Shown here: in pieces, positions 52,901-63,298 of the stretch
Layout: the number at the start of each line of letters is the position of its first letter
How positions within the stretch are numbered: the stretch's first letter is position 1
NCBI GenBank assembly: GCA_013397695.1
Contig: VYZI01000128.1
Location: forward strand, 94,790 to 158,789
DNA from: Centropus unirufus
Taxonomy: Eukaryota > Chordata > Aves > Cuculiformes > Centropidae
Length of the DNA: 64,000 bases
Direction: 5' to 3'
Notes under the pieces: generated by a model
Databases searched by the model: none
What the model was told of the DNA's origin: nothing
What the model saw: the letters and a program-made list of their open reading frames with translations, nothing else
Translations under genes and position numbers: made by a program

Positions 52901-53395
52901 TGTGGTGGTGCAGAGTTCTGTTCCAGTTATGGAACCATCTTAGAGCAGTTGACACCGCAGCTTTCTATTCTAATATAGCATCGGCTGTTGGATTGGTTTT
53001 TCTTTCCACACCTTGAGTGACAACGAGAACATTGGATCCCTGGCAGCACCTGGCCAGTCTTAGTTTAAATAAATTGTATGCATATAAATAGAGTGCAGTG
53101 GTGTTCAGCCTCTGTTTGGAAGCTATAGTTAGTTATTACATGCTATATACTAGGAGAATGGAGTTTTAACCGTCCCAGTTTCTATGTAGGTATTTTAAAA
53201 CGGAAGCAAAATTTAGGTAAGGCTTCTTTTTAAATGCAGACATCAAGTGGAACAAATGTCATCCATGATGTTTTAATTGTAAATGTCTTTATATAAAAAT
53301 AATTGATTTTTAGTAATAATGGTTTGAGGTTTGGTACTGCTTTTTTTAAAAAAAACTTGCCTTGAGAATAAATCTGGAAGGTGCATTTACCTGAG
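46438..53395 (+). CDS. MMAA: MMAA gene (cobalamin metabolism GTPase, cblA), six coding exons, intact
   Basis: Mitochondrial G3E-family (MeaB-type) GTPase that gates adenosylcobalamin loading and protects or repairs methylmalonyl-CoA mutase; human loss causes cblA methylmalonic aciduria. The coding exons are 46493-46913, 47982-48104, 49502-49672, 49959-50044, 50621-50770 and 52297-52584. All introns are GT-AG with matching phases (1,1,1,0,0). The sum is 1239 nt, 412 residues, against about 418 in human. Seen directly: an arginine-rich presequence without acidic residues in its first 20; Walker A GPPGAGKST at 144-152; the LAVDPSSS segment at 171-178; switch II ETVGVGQ at 236-242; and NKAD guanine-specificity motif at 283-286. 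The conserved C-terminal helix-rich arm with the KRRKQQKVWMWNLIQE segment is the family dimerisation region. The 3' end is an estimate, and exon 1 is probably non-coding in the CpG block upstream. Confidence 0.98.
46914..47981 (+). other. MMAA: MMAA intron after coding exon 1
   Basis: 1068 bases, with a short TG repeat near 47.45 kb; no other element seen. Confidence 0.95.
47982..48104 (+). CDS. MMAA: MMAA coding exon 2 (Walker A P-loop)
   Basis: The acceptor TTATTTAG ends at 47981 and the donor GTGAGT is at 48105. The 123 nt encode residues 141-181, starting LSGPPGAGKSTFIE: the phosphate-binding loop with K150 and S151. The exon also contains VLAVDPSSSTSG, with a conserved Asp at 174. Confidence 0.98.
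48105..49501 (+). other. MMAA: MMAA intron after coding exon 2
   Basis: 1397 bases of unique AT-rich sequence. Confidence 0.95.
49502..49672 (+). CDS. MMAA: MMAA coding exon 3 (switch regions)
   Basis: The acceptor ACTTTTAAG ends at 49501 and the donor GTATGT is at 49673. The 171 nt encode residues 182-238. They include [20 protein letters not shown], the glycine-rich TRGTLGGVTRTTNEA segment and the start of switch II, ending VETV. Confidence 0.98.
49959..50044 (+). CDS. MMAA: MMAA coding exon 4 (switch II continuation)
   Basis: The acceptor TTTTTTAG ends at 49958 and the donor GTATTT is at 50045. Only 86 nt, encoding residues 239-267: GVGQSEFAVADMVDMF, then LLLPPAGGDELQ. The GVGQSE element is part of the switch that contacts the mutase in MeaB-type proteins. 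Confidence 0.97.
50045..50620 (+). other. MMAA: MMAA intron after coding exon 4
   Basis: 576 bases, with a short imperfect CA repeat near 50.49 kb. Confidence 0.95.
50621..50770 (+). CDS. MMAA: MMAA coding exon 5 (NKAD guanine-specificity motif)
   Basis: The acceptor TTCCGTGTAG ends at 50620. The 150 nt (phase 0 both ends) encode residues 268-317: GIKRGIIEMADL, then INKADGDLIVPARRIQAEY. The NKAD motif (283-286) sets guanine specificity. The donor is GTTTGT at 50771, weaker than usual, and the assembly gap begins 13 bases later; the exon end is fixed by the protein match. Confidence 0.96.
50771..52296 (+). other. MMAA: MMAA intron after coding exon 5 (contains gap)
   Basis: 1526 bases as assembled, including 181 N. 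An AT-dinucleotide patch lies near 51.5 kb and a poly-A run near 52.14 kb. Confidence 0.9.
50784..50964. other. Assembly gap (181 N)
   Basis: A run of N just inside the intron after MMAA coding exon 5. No coding sequence is missing, since exons 5 and 6 join in frame and match the family across the junction. Confidence 0.99.
52297..52584 (+). CDS. MMAA: MMAA last coding exon (C-terminal dimerisation arm)
   Basis: The acceptor ATCCAACAG ends at 52296, and the stop TAA is at 52582-52584. Residues 318-412 include RISAKTGEGISDMWDKM (the G5-like SAK element), the KRRKQQKVWMWNLIQE helix and the conserved LSPGLAADLLLKAFK end. The protein ends DGL, close to the mammalian end. Confidence 0.98.
   Translation, partial: VMRISAKTGEGISDMWDKMTEFRDLMLTSGELIAKRRKQQKVWMWNLIQENMLEHFRSHLAVKDKIPLLEEQVHSGVLSPGLAADLLLKAFKDGL
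52585..53395 (+). other. MMAA: MMAA 3' UTR with candidate poly(A) signals
   Basis: Three candidate signals follow the stop: ATTAAA at 52634-52639, AATAAA at 53068-53073 and AATAAA at 53367-53372. Which is used cannot be told from sequence alone; transcript ends would decide it. The feature is drawn to the last signal. Confidence 0.5.
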
Positions 53396-53740
53396 CCATG
53401 ATCTAAAAAGTAAAGCTCATCTGGTGCCTACCAAATATGATGATAAAGTGGAAAAATGCTGGCACAAACCCACTAAAGTAGCAGAAGATCTTGTCTTATT
53501 GTTTATATGAGTTGACTTTAAAAAGAAACACTTGGTTTTGTAGTCTTGGCATTCTGGACACAGAGACACAGTGTCCTTAATTTGTATTTTAGCTCAGTTT
53601 CACCTCTTTGGTTTCCTAAGAAATCTGTCTTTCACAGGGTGTTTGAGTTCTGTCAACCTGAGTCTGAATTTTTGAGACAATTCTGGGATAGCAATGTATT
53701 GTTTTGCTTAGATCTGCTCTTTTTTTTATCTTTGTTGTCT

Positions 53741-53783
53741 TGTTTTTTGTTTTTGTTTTTTTTTGTTTTTGTTTTTGTTTTTC
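53741..53783 (+). repeat. (GTTTTT)n low-complexity tract
   Basis: Irregular repeats of G followed by five to nine T. It creates a spurious Phe/Val-rich frame. Confidence 0.85.
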
Positions 53784-54472
53784 TCCACGGAGGTGATTTT
53801 TTTCTGTCCTTTCCTCTCATTCCAGTTTTTATAATTTGTTTTCAACAAAGTTTACTGTTTCCTGCTAGAGCTCTCTGCTTCAGAATTTTCCTTCTTTTGT
53901 AGGAATAATTTGGCAACTGTCAGAAAGATGAATGATAGTTGAAATGTCAAGGATTTTGTATCCCTTGGTTTGTCAAAGTGGTGCAAATTAAACAATGCAG
54001 AAGAAGCCTCCATCCACGGTGCTGGTATTTCAGTTATTTTTCCCACTGTGTGTTGGTGTCTGCATAGTTGTCCATATAGTCTAAAAATATGAAGCGTGAC
54101 CAGAAAGTAAAAGGAAAACTACCAGGCGAAGTAAAGGTACTTTGCAATTAAAAGCAACGATCTCTGTGTGTATTTGCTGTGAAATATTAACAAAAAGTGT
54201 TGTTGTGTTTTGTGGGTCAGCCAAGGCGTTTCTTAAGAGATTTTGCACCAGTGAAGCTGGTTTCCACCGCATAAATTGTCAGGACTTCAGGGCTCTGACT
54301 CCTTTATTCATATAAGCTTTGTATCCCAGGGGAGTAATTTGGGATTGTTGCAACCAGTTATGTAGAAGCAGCTGAAGGAATATTAGGGGGTGGTAGAAGC
54401 ACAACAACTTCATGAAGGCTGGGCTGAGGTGTTGTGAAAAAAATGTAGCACTTAAAGTTTCTTTTCTATTTA

Positions 54473-54529
54473 ATTTCTATTCTTTATTGAATAGAATATT
54501 TATGCTTTATTTCTATTCTTTATTGAATA
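54473..54529 (+). repeat. 21-bp direct repeat, 15-base spacer
   Basis: Two identical copies of ATTTCTATTCTTTATTGAAT plus A, at 54473-54493 and 54509-54529. Confidence 0.85.
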
Positions 54530-55836
54530 TGACAGAAAGTGCCCCAAACCAAAAGCAATGTCTTCTATCCTTTCAGCTTTAAAAATTAACTGTGTTTTGA
54601 TGGTGCCTAATAGAAGAAATGACAGTCAGGAGGAGAATGAATTAATGAGAGCAGCAGAATTTTAACTGGTGAGTTCTCAACTATTTGATAGTCCATTTAT
54701 TTCAGGAGATTTTTTAAGAGGAGCTGATTTCTGCTTATCTGTTAGATCAAACCCTTACTATTGTCATTACTTTTGTCAGGGGCTGCTGTTTTCCTTGTCT
54801 ACTGTATGTGAGGTGTTGAGCAAGTAAAGCAGAAACTGCAGCTTTGTGTAAATGATGCGTGCTCAAGCAGAGTACACTTCACTTCCTCAGGATGTTTTCT
54901 GGATGCAGATCTGTCCATCCACCTAAGTCATTGGCCATCACAGTTTTCTCATTTTGTTGCTGCTTCTCAATTTAATTTTCTAACAAACGCTTGGCAGAAG
55001 ACAGTGCAATGCCTTAAGCTGCTACTTTTCATTCGACTTTTCATTCAGCTGCATTTTCTTCTAAAAGTAGAGTGTTGATGCAAATTAGTTTGCTTTCTTT
55101 ATGTATTTATTTATGCCTCGTGCTTCAGCTGGTAGAGAAGTACCCTTCTACTGAAAAAGGTCTTTGGAGGTGGCACAGTGGATAAGGGACCTTGTTTTGT
55201 TTTTCAGTGATTCTTCTGCCAGACTGAAAAGCTCTATTGTGCAAACTGACCTGAGCCTCCCACGTGAAACCAAATTCTTTGTTTTCTAGCTTGTAAAATT
55301 TTGCTATGATGTGTTTTGGAGTCAACTGCTCAATTAATTGTACAGCTCTGTTTATATCCTGGGAAATGTGTTGCCTTCAGAAGGCTATGTAGCTTTTGCT
55401 GGTAGGCCACGCTATAGTAAACAATTCAGTATTTCCCAAGATAGGGAAGAGCATTTCCAGCTTGTAATTTCTAGCACCGAGGGATTAAGTGGAGTAAAAA
55501 TGTCTTAAAACGTTGTCATTCAAGTAGACAGACTTCTGAAAAAGGATAGTAAAGAAATCTGTTGAGTAGGATGTTGACATATTCTTAGTTGTTAGTGTTG
55601 TTAAATTGCTCTCATGTTAACATTTAAGACTACAGCTACTGCAGAACAGTATGAGAACATAATATAACTGTGAGAAAATAAGATTAAGTTTGTAGCTCGA
55701 GGTGTGATAAACTGTTAGACAAATTGATGTGGTAGGTAAGGAGGAAACTTTTCGGATATGCAAGCTCTTGTGTCCTGCAGTCCAGCAGTTGAACACAAGT
55801 GTGAAACTTTTCCCCAAGTGCCTGTGTAGTAGATGT

Positions 55837-55900
55837 TGCTGGTGTTTCACAGCTGGAAAAATAAGTGTGGAGAGATCAAGTGACTTACCAAGGACTCTTG
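55837..55900 (+). repeat. MIR-like SINE relic
   Basis: The stretch TTTCACAGCTGGAAAAATAA followed by GAGAGATCAAGTGACTTACC resembles the conserved core of MIR/CORE-SINEs (TTTACAGATGAGGAAACTGA, then GAGAGGTTAAGTGACTTGCC). It is short and old. Confidence 0.5.
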
Positions 55901-58900
55901 AAAAGGTCTTGTACTAGAGTATAAGGGTTACATTTCTGTAGTCACTAGTATGAGCCCCATATATATTTACAGCCATATTACTTAACGTTTAAGAATGCTC
56001 TTAAGCAAGTTCATGCCCTCAGGCTTGCTCGCTCCTTTCATATCTAATCTCTCTGTTTTCAGTGACAGGACTCGGTGACCCCTTCTTAACAGCTGTTCTG
56101 TTGTAATGTCTTGCTTTAAGTAGCCAAAAACTAATCCTTGATATCTAATCTGCCCTCACCTTTTGTAAGTGCATTACTTCCTGCTATTCATACTTGTTCA
56201 GTCTTAATGTTCTCCTCATATGTATAATTTCTCTATCTATGAAAACTGCACTGTCTTGGTTCTGTTTGAGGTCTTGAGATTTTTGAGACTGCGGACTAAG
56301 CTGAAGAATAATAATGAACTCTTGGTTTTTTTAACCTTGCGCAGTTCCCTTCCCGAAGTTTTCTTTCTTAATGTGGCAAAACACTCAATTACTGACTTGC
56401 TCTGTACTGGTGTAAAACTGCTTATTTCCCCTTTACTTTTTCTTCTGCAGAGTGCACTGTTGCTTCCCTCTTGGATGCAAAGTCAAGAAATAGCATTATC
56501 CATGAGTTAAAATGAGAAACATTTATACAGAGCTTAGTCCTTCCATAACTATTCCTGCTAGACTGTTCTAAAACAGATATCATTTGAAAATTGATCAAAC
56601 AGAAGTTGATAAAACATGTATTTAAAGAAAAATCTGTCTTCCCCTGGAACTTGTGATGTGGACAGCCAACAGCGCACAGGCTGACAAGCACCAGAGTCCC
56701 TCTTTCAAAGCCTAGCTGCATCGTCATATTTTTTACAGTTTATTTTAAAACAGCCTGCCCACCCCATATTCGAACATTAACACAATTTACGGATTGAGCA
56801 TAAAAAATTTATGACTAAACACTCATGAGCAATTGTAGTACATATTTAGGATGGAAATACGATAAGTGTGTTCTTTTCCCTGCTGCCATACCAAGATATG
56901 GTTCAGCTGGTGAACAAACAAGGAAAATAGGAGCTGACATTCATGATAGTCTATGAAGAAGACTTATTATAGAGCAGCAAAAAGAATGTCTATATTTCTC
57001 TTTTTCTTCCATGGAGACATAAGAATTATCTTAGACAATTTACTGGTAAGCCACAGAAACTGATGTGATCCGTAGTGTTTGCTGTATGAGCGTAAAAATG
57101 ATTAATTAAATTCCCTTTTATATGTTTTGGATTTTTATGTTGCAAGGAACTAAAACAGACACTTGTCCTTTGGAGTTAGGTGGTTTTAATTGTAATTATG
57201 CTGTAAGCAGGGAAAATGTAGAAGTCCTTGTAGTCCGAGTAACTGATGGTTCATTTGTGAGAAAGAAGTTGCAAGCTTCACTTTTCAGAACGTGTGATTA
57301 GATTCCTGTATTTTTCCTTAAAATACAATGGCAAAGAGGGTTCCTGCTGTATGCTAGTTACTACATCTTCATTTTCTCTTCTGCTTAGATGTCTTTTGTT
57401 TGCAGTGTAAAAAATCTGTAGTTTAGTCCTACATCGTTTTCAATTATTCAAAAACTCATAAAGTTACTCAGGGATTAACAGTATTTTTACTTTATTTCCT
57501 GTATTGAAAGTGACTTTTGTAACCTATTATAACCTAAGGGCCGTTATTACTTCAGGTGAATGAACTGACCTGCAGCGTGGCAGACTGCCATGGCTGGGGA
57601 TGCATAGCGTATGTATAATAAATAATAAGAGTCTCGTTGACTGCATGGCTCATAGCATTAAAAAGTCGCCCTGCTGAAGGTTTTTCTCAGCCCTGAATCT
57701 ATGGCACAAAGATCCTGTTTGTAGTTTTCTAATTGCAAGCAGAGGAAGAGTTAATGTTAGTTTTTAGAACATGTTGCTTAGCAGTGCAGATCAACAAAAG
57801 TAGAGCCTTTACGTTTCCTGTAACCTTGGTGAACCCAGGCTCGGACAGAGCTCACCAGCAGAAGACAAGGATTTCCTAAGTTGTGTGACACTGGTTTTCA
57901 GTGTTGGCAGCACCCGTGGCAAACTGCCTCTTCTTGACCTCTTCGCTACCTTTGGTCTTCTTTCTGTCTCTCATCAAATCTTAGAAGAAAACAGGCACCA
58001 GCCTAGGCAGGTGTGGAAGACGGCCAGGTTAGAGGCAAGCCAACTGTGCCGAAATGGATTCTGCTGCTTATGGGGAAAAGTTGTTGAGCTGGTTCCCAGG
58101 CTGTGATGTCAGACCTTCATCCCATGGCAGGAGAAACAGACTTCAGCCACCACAGGAAGGATTATTCTTAGAGATGCTTTCCCGGTGTTTCAGAATAGGC
58201 AAAATAATCCATAGAGGAAAGGGAAACTAGGGTGCTAAGAATTTCCTATGCATCTTTTAAGAGGGATTTTCCAAACTGAACTTGAAGGGATATTGAACGT
58301 GTTTGAAAATTATTAGGTATCTGCACAGAATGTAGATAGAAAGGCAATTTCCTTCTTTTTCTCCCTCCTCCCCCATTTTTTTTTTCTATCTGATCAAATC
58401 TGTTCTAGCCTGTAAAATAAGTGCAAAGAGTAAGATGCTTGTTTCACCTCAGTTCTAAAGTGTAAATTATTAGTGTCACTGGATCTTTGGTGACATCACA
58501 AATTGTGTTAATGTGCCTTATGATGCCAGAAGCTTAGACTGAGTGCTTTGACTGTTCCTCATATTCTTGTCTTTAACTTCTAGATCCCAGTAAGAAACAG
58601 CTATTTGTAACAGGTATTTGTATACGTTTTCTGCCCAAAAAGTTATGATCCTGAGACATCTCTAAACTTATGGAAAATAATGCCTTGTCAGCCTGCTGTT
58701 TTTCTCCTTTCTCCCCTCTCCCCTCCAGTGCTGATTTCTCTCTATCCACACTTAAGGATTTGGTGATAGCTATTAACAGCAGTATGGGGCAACATATTAA
58801 AAGATCGTCATGTGTTTCACAAGTTATGCTCAGGTGTTGTTACTCTTCTGAAGTTCAAAGACAAACTCTGCTGTTCCGCTCTCCTAGACTAAAAAAATTA

Positions 58901-61900
58901 ATGGACTAACATTGTGATAATCACACAGTTGAGATCCAAGTACTCATTCCAGTAAAGGCAGCGACACACCAAACTGGTTTCTGTCCTATGTGTTGTGTCA
59001 AAAACGTGTCAAGTTTATGGTATCTGGCAGAGCTTGATCAAGTAAAATAAACAGCAAACTGGAAATGGAATTATGTAGCAAATACTGCTATTAATTTTTT
59101 TATTGCGTGCATCTTAAAGTGATCTGCCTGGATCGACCTGAGACTAAGAATAATGACTTTCCATGCCCTTGCTTGCTGAACAGAGCAAATTTCGTTCATC
59201 AAAACAGGATTTCTTTTTGTTTTGTTTTGTTTTTTTAGCTGTAAATACAATTTGTCTTTCTACAGCGAACAGCAGCTGCTAATATTTGATATCTACAGGA
59301 TTTATGTCAAGCAGATGAAGTCGCGTCCTTAACTTCTGATTTATAGAAGGAGGGAACTTAGATCAAAATCAGTAAGTTTTTAAAAACAGTTTCAGTAAAA
59401 CCAAAAACTTTTCTGTTGTATGTCAGTCATGTGATGCAAAATACCTGACGGGTTCATTTTGTGTGCAGTGGCAATTTTGAACATGAGTAGAGGACTGTTT
59501 TAAACATTAGAAAATTAAATTATTGTCATCCTTTACCTTTTCTTTTAGTTGTCCATTAGAATATGGCTTTCTTTTGTAAGCAAAAAAGTGTCTTTACTGT
59601 GGGACTCTTTAGTGCTCTAATTTCTAATCTGTGACAACCAGGCAGACCTGGCACAACAAAAAGCCACTGAAAGTTTTATTTCTGAACCAAGATTAATCGG
59701 TTACTCTGATTTGTGATGTGTTGAATAGGGATGTCTCAGTTTCGTGTCTGCAGGACGCACGTGGCTTTCAGTTCAGCGACAGACACCACTCCACACACCC
59801 GTTCCCAACACACACAATTCCTTGCTGTGCACTTGCTCATATTAGGAATGCTACCATTTCTTCATAGCCCCTGGCAACGGGAAAGGATGGCGTTTGAGCG
59901 TGTGTTTAAGTGTGATTGAATAGCAGTCCTAGAATACAGGCCACCCGAGTTTGCTCCCATTAGGTGAGCCAATTGTCCAGTTTTGGGGCAGTAAATTTCC
60001 AATGCAATGAGACAGGAAACTTCAGAGGGAAACTGGAATAATGAAAATAATCTTGTTTGGGCCGTTGCCACCTCTTTCATCTTAGAAAACATTGCTCTGG
60101 AGACATGCACGTGTCCTGTAAATGGGTCTAGCCTGGATAGGTCTCATCTTTGAACAGCCACCCCTTAGTGAGCTTCTAAAGTGCAAGGACATTTCTGTGG
60201 GACAGTTTGAATGGTTCTGGTTTAATATTTTTTTCCCTTATTGGCTGCAAGGCTGAACTAAGTGTATCCTCAGGTTAATGTGGCATTTCTTTGTGTAGAT
60301 CACAAAATCACTCCAAAAGAAAAAAAAATTAAAGAACAATACTTGTATAACTTAGAAGAAAAATAGTTTTGCATTGCAAACCTGAAATAGGTTTAAATAT
60401 TGCACAAGCTGGATGGAATTAATGCTACTCCCTTTTTTTTTTGTAGTTTCTAAATCTAAAAGCCATAAGCCATTTTCTCTCCTCCTTAATCCTGCCTAAT
60501 TTAGGATGTTTGGAATAAACCACCCTGTTTGCCTGCCAAGAAATTGCAACGGAGAGAAACAAATTGCTACAAATAACAAAGGGAAATCCTTTTATTGTGA
60601 AAATTACTCCTCTCCAGCCTCCCAGTAGCTTCATTTTTCTGGATGATTTTTGATGAGGCAGTGACAGTGCTCCACAGAGGAAACAATTGCTGAGGAAGTT
60701 TTCTTCCCCTGCCACCTCTGGAAGGGCAGCAGGAGCCTGCAGGCTGGCTGGGATCCCCCACAGCCCATCCTTCTCCATGCAATACTGGTGGGAAGCCCTT
60801 AGATGGTGCCGTGTAGCAGCTCTCAGCCCTCCAGGACTCGGTTCTACATTCCGGCTCCTCCAGGGGCTTCATCTGCATCAGGGATGCGTTTGCTCCAGTT
60901 GAGGGGCTGCTTTGATAAACTGGGAAAAGGCTTCCTTAGCCACTGCGGAATTTCTCGACCCCCTTATCTTGGGCTGCTGGTGGAACTGAACCTTTTTTTA
61001 TGAAGCTGGTGGGTGAAAGAACATTAATTCCAAGGTGTTACATGAATAAATTATAGAAGCAAAGGGACCCTTAGGGCGTGTGTGTTTGTAGCCGGGTGTT
61101 GGGTACCAGTCAAATCTTTCTGCCCAGGAAAGGAGATGCTGCCCCTTTCCTTCCTAAGTGTTATACCCAGCCAATAATGCAGATTCCTGTCCTTTGTTTT
61201 CTGCATGCCCATGGATCCATAGCCCAAGTCTAAAATTTTGCCTTAGATCAATCTGGAGTACATAGATAAGCTGTCTCTGGGCACTGCTAATTAAGATCAG
61301 TAAATAAAATCCATCAGTAGAGATGTATTAAATATTAAATTCAAGCATGGGCTTCAATAGCTGCTATCATTTAATTCTTACACAACTTGAATCGTGTAAT
61401 GCTTAAATATGTGTCAAATATATTGCTGTCTGCAACACAAAGTGCTTTTAAACAACAGCTAAAGAATTTTTGAGGATCATCGTGACAGACGAGTGTTCAT
61501 CCTGGGAAGTTTCTTACATAAATTTGGGTGTGATTGTGTGGCTTCAGGTTAAATCTTCCATGCTGTGAAACTCCCTTTATTCCTGAAGAACTGGGGATGC
61601 AGATTTCGGAATTTGAGTTGTGCTGTCAGTTGCAAAGGAGCTGAAATGGAATTTCCTCCAGCAGGATGGGTCTCAAGCCATGAAGTAAGTTTTATTTGGA
61701 ACTGTTACTGAAATTATTACTATGAAAGGAGTTATTAGACAGTTCTCAAATACTGTGTCAGTATTTAGTCTTTTCTTTTGTAAAAAGGCAGGAGAGAAGT
61801 GAGATGCTGAAAATAATTTGATATTTGCCCCTTGGAAAAGAGTTAAGTGATTTTTTTTCTTTTTTCCTAAACTGGGAGTCGGGTCTTCCTATTTTTTTTA

Positions 61901-62119
61901 TCATGTGCTTGTGCATGCTCCTTTTACTTCTAAACGGATCAGATTGTTTCCCACCTTTTACCACACTTTAAGGGGGTTAAGGCTGGGAATTTTCTGCCAA
62001 ATGAAATAATTCATATTTTCAGAATGACTTCATTTAGCCATGACTTTATTTATTTAGAGAGAAAGAAAGAGCTGCTGTTATTACAGTCTCTGCTATATTT
62101 TTTTAATCTCTGTAACTTC

Positions 62120-62545
62120 CTATAACCCAACATTTGTTTTGACCTTTGAAATGTACCAGGCTGCATAAACTGAATATCCACTGTACATTCTGCTTGTCCC
62201 AGTAATTTTCATCCTGTGGTTTCTGCGTGCTGTTGGTTTAGGTGTATCTTTTGCCATTATGTAAGTTTTTAACATTACCCCAAATTCTGCTGGCATGGAG
62301 TTGGGAGCAAGTACTGAACTTTTCCTTCTTGGATGTTGAGAAACTCTGTAGCTGAAATCACTGATGAGTTGAATGTTACTCAGTAGTGACTTGTAGCCTA
62401 AAGTTAGTGGCTCCAAGTTCTTCCCTGTGAAAAGGGAATCTTGTAGAAAAAGAATATTCTCTTCCAGATGCAGCTGAATTGGTGGCGTTTTGAACTCCTT
62501 AAGCAGCTGCAGCGATGTTTCACCCTGATCTGGTATTTTGCATCC
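62120..62545 (-). other. Unrecognised 141-codon minus-strand open frame, possible terminal exon
   Basis: Reading leftward, the frame is open from just after a TGA at 62548-62546 to a TAG at 62122-62120. The translation has protein-like composition, for example LHLEENILFLQDSLFTGKNL, SNIQLISDFSYRVSQH and a basic patch KPTARRNHRMK. I do not recognise a family. There is no convincing ATG near its 5' end; first ATG codons lie well inside. If real it would be a terminal exon with an acceptor around 62545-62505, where AGs exist but pyrimidine tracts are poor. Chance is a serious alternative. Confidence 0.25.
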
Positions 62546-62619
62546 TCAAAGCTGTGCTCAAATATTTGAGCCGAGTTAACGCACTCCACCAAGCTGAGAG
62601 GTAGGCGAGTGTCACTACA

Positions 62620-62746
62620 ACTTTACCGAGAAGGAAACAGCCCCTGAGAGGTTAAAGAGACTTTCCATTATCACGCACCAGGTCCATGGCGAAGCTGGAA
62701 TTACAGCTCCGGAGGTTCCTGGCTCATGCTACACTACAATGCTGTT
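62620..62746 (+). repeat. MIR-like SINE relic, longer copy
   Basis: ACTTTACCGAGAAGGAAACA, then GAGAGGTTAAAGAGACTTTC, a GTCCATGGCGAAGCTGGAAT stretch and a terminal part ending near CACTACAATGCTGT follow the order of MIR from core to 3' end. It is diverged but collinear over about 125 bases. Confidence 0.6.
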
Positions 62747-62974
62747 GGGAAAGGTCATTTCCCAAAATAGCACAGAAGGATCTGCTTGTTATTGATAAAA
62801 GGGCAGCAGAGGGCTCTAACTGTATTAATAGGTCACTGCATAATGGCCTTAATAATATATAATTAGCAACTTTGCAAAATCAACTGCATTGCGTTTTTCT
62901 GGGGCAGCATCACTTCCAGGGTTAGTGTCGTCTACTGAGCTCTTGACAGTTATTTTTGGTTTAGTTCTTGTAAC

Positions 62975-63298
62975 ACAACTTTATTTAAAGTAAATAGGGA
63001 CATTTACAAAGTAGGCACAAATAGCCTCCCCATTAATGGCCACGTTAAACTGTATGTTCAGCTCAACTTTGGGATCAGTACGTGTTTGTGGGCCTGCGGG
63101 CAGCAGCCAGGGCACTTCCCTCTGCCCCTTTGAAGCAGTTGAGCAGAGCTCTGTCTGCCTGGGGAGAATATAGAGGATTTTGGTGACAAAGTTTTCCCTG
63201 TGTTGTAGGAGATGGTGCATACCTGGGCAGCGAAGGAGCTGAGGTGCAAGCATGGGAGCTCACAGAGGTGCCAGATTCAGTGATGGACTTCAGGCCTT
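62975..63298 (-). other. Candidate minus-strand terminal exon with acceptor and AATAAA
   Basis: A good acceptor on the minus strand (TTTGCCTTCCTCCCCAG, reading to 63299) opens a frame of about 74 codons ending in TGA at 63077-63075. AATAAA follows at 62985-62980. A minus-strand gene here would fit ZNF827, which lies beyond MMAA on the opposite strand in human, but no zinc finger or remembered ZNF827 sequence is visible. All three frames are open over much of it, which weakens the coding case. Confidence 0.2.

Larger units (their letters stand above)
53396..62119. other. Intergenic region downstream of MMAA
   Basis: AT-rich DNA with low-complexity T tracts, a 21-bp direct repeat and one MIR-like relic. 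Open frames here lack family resemblance and splice context, so none is called as a gene. Confidence 0.65.

Noticed and set aside
53546..53902. 118-codon Phe/Val-rich frame suggesting a membrane protein
   Set aside because: Produced by the (GTTTTT)n tract; low-complexity rather than a transmembrane gene.
60425..60878. Overlapping minus-strand frames of 103 and 117 codons
   Set aside because: Two frames are open over the same bases with no conserved motif or convincing exon signals, most simply explained by local GC content.
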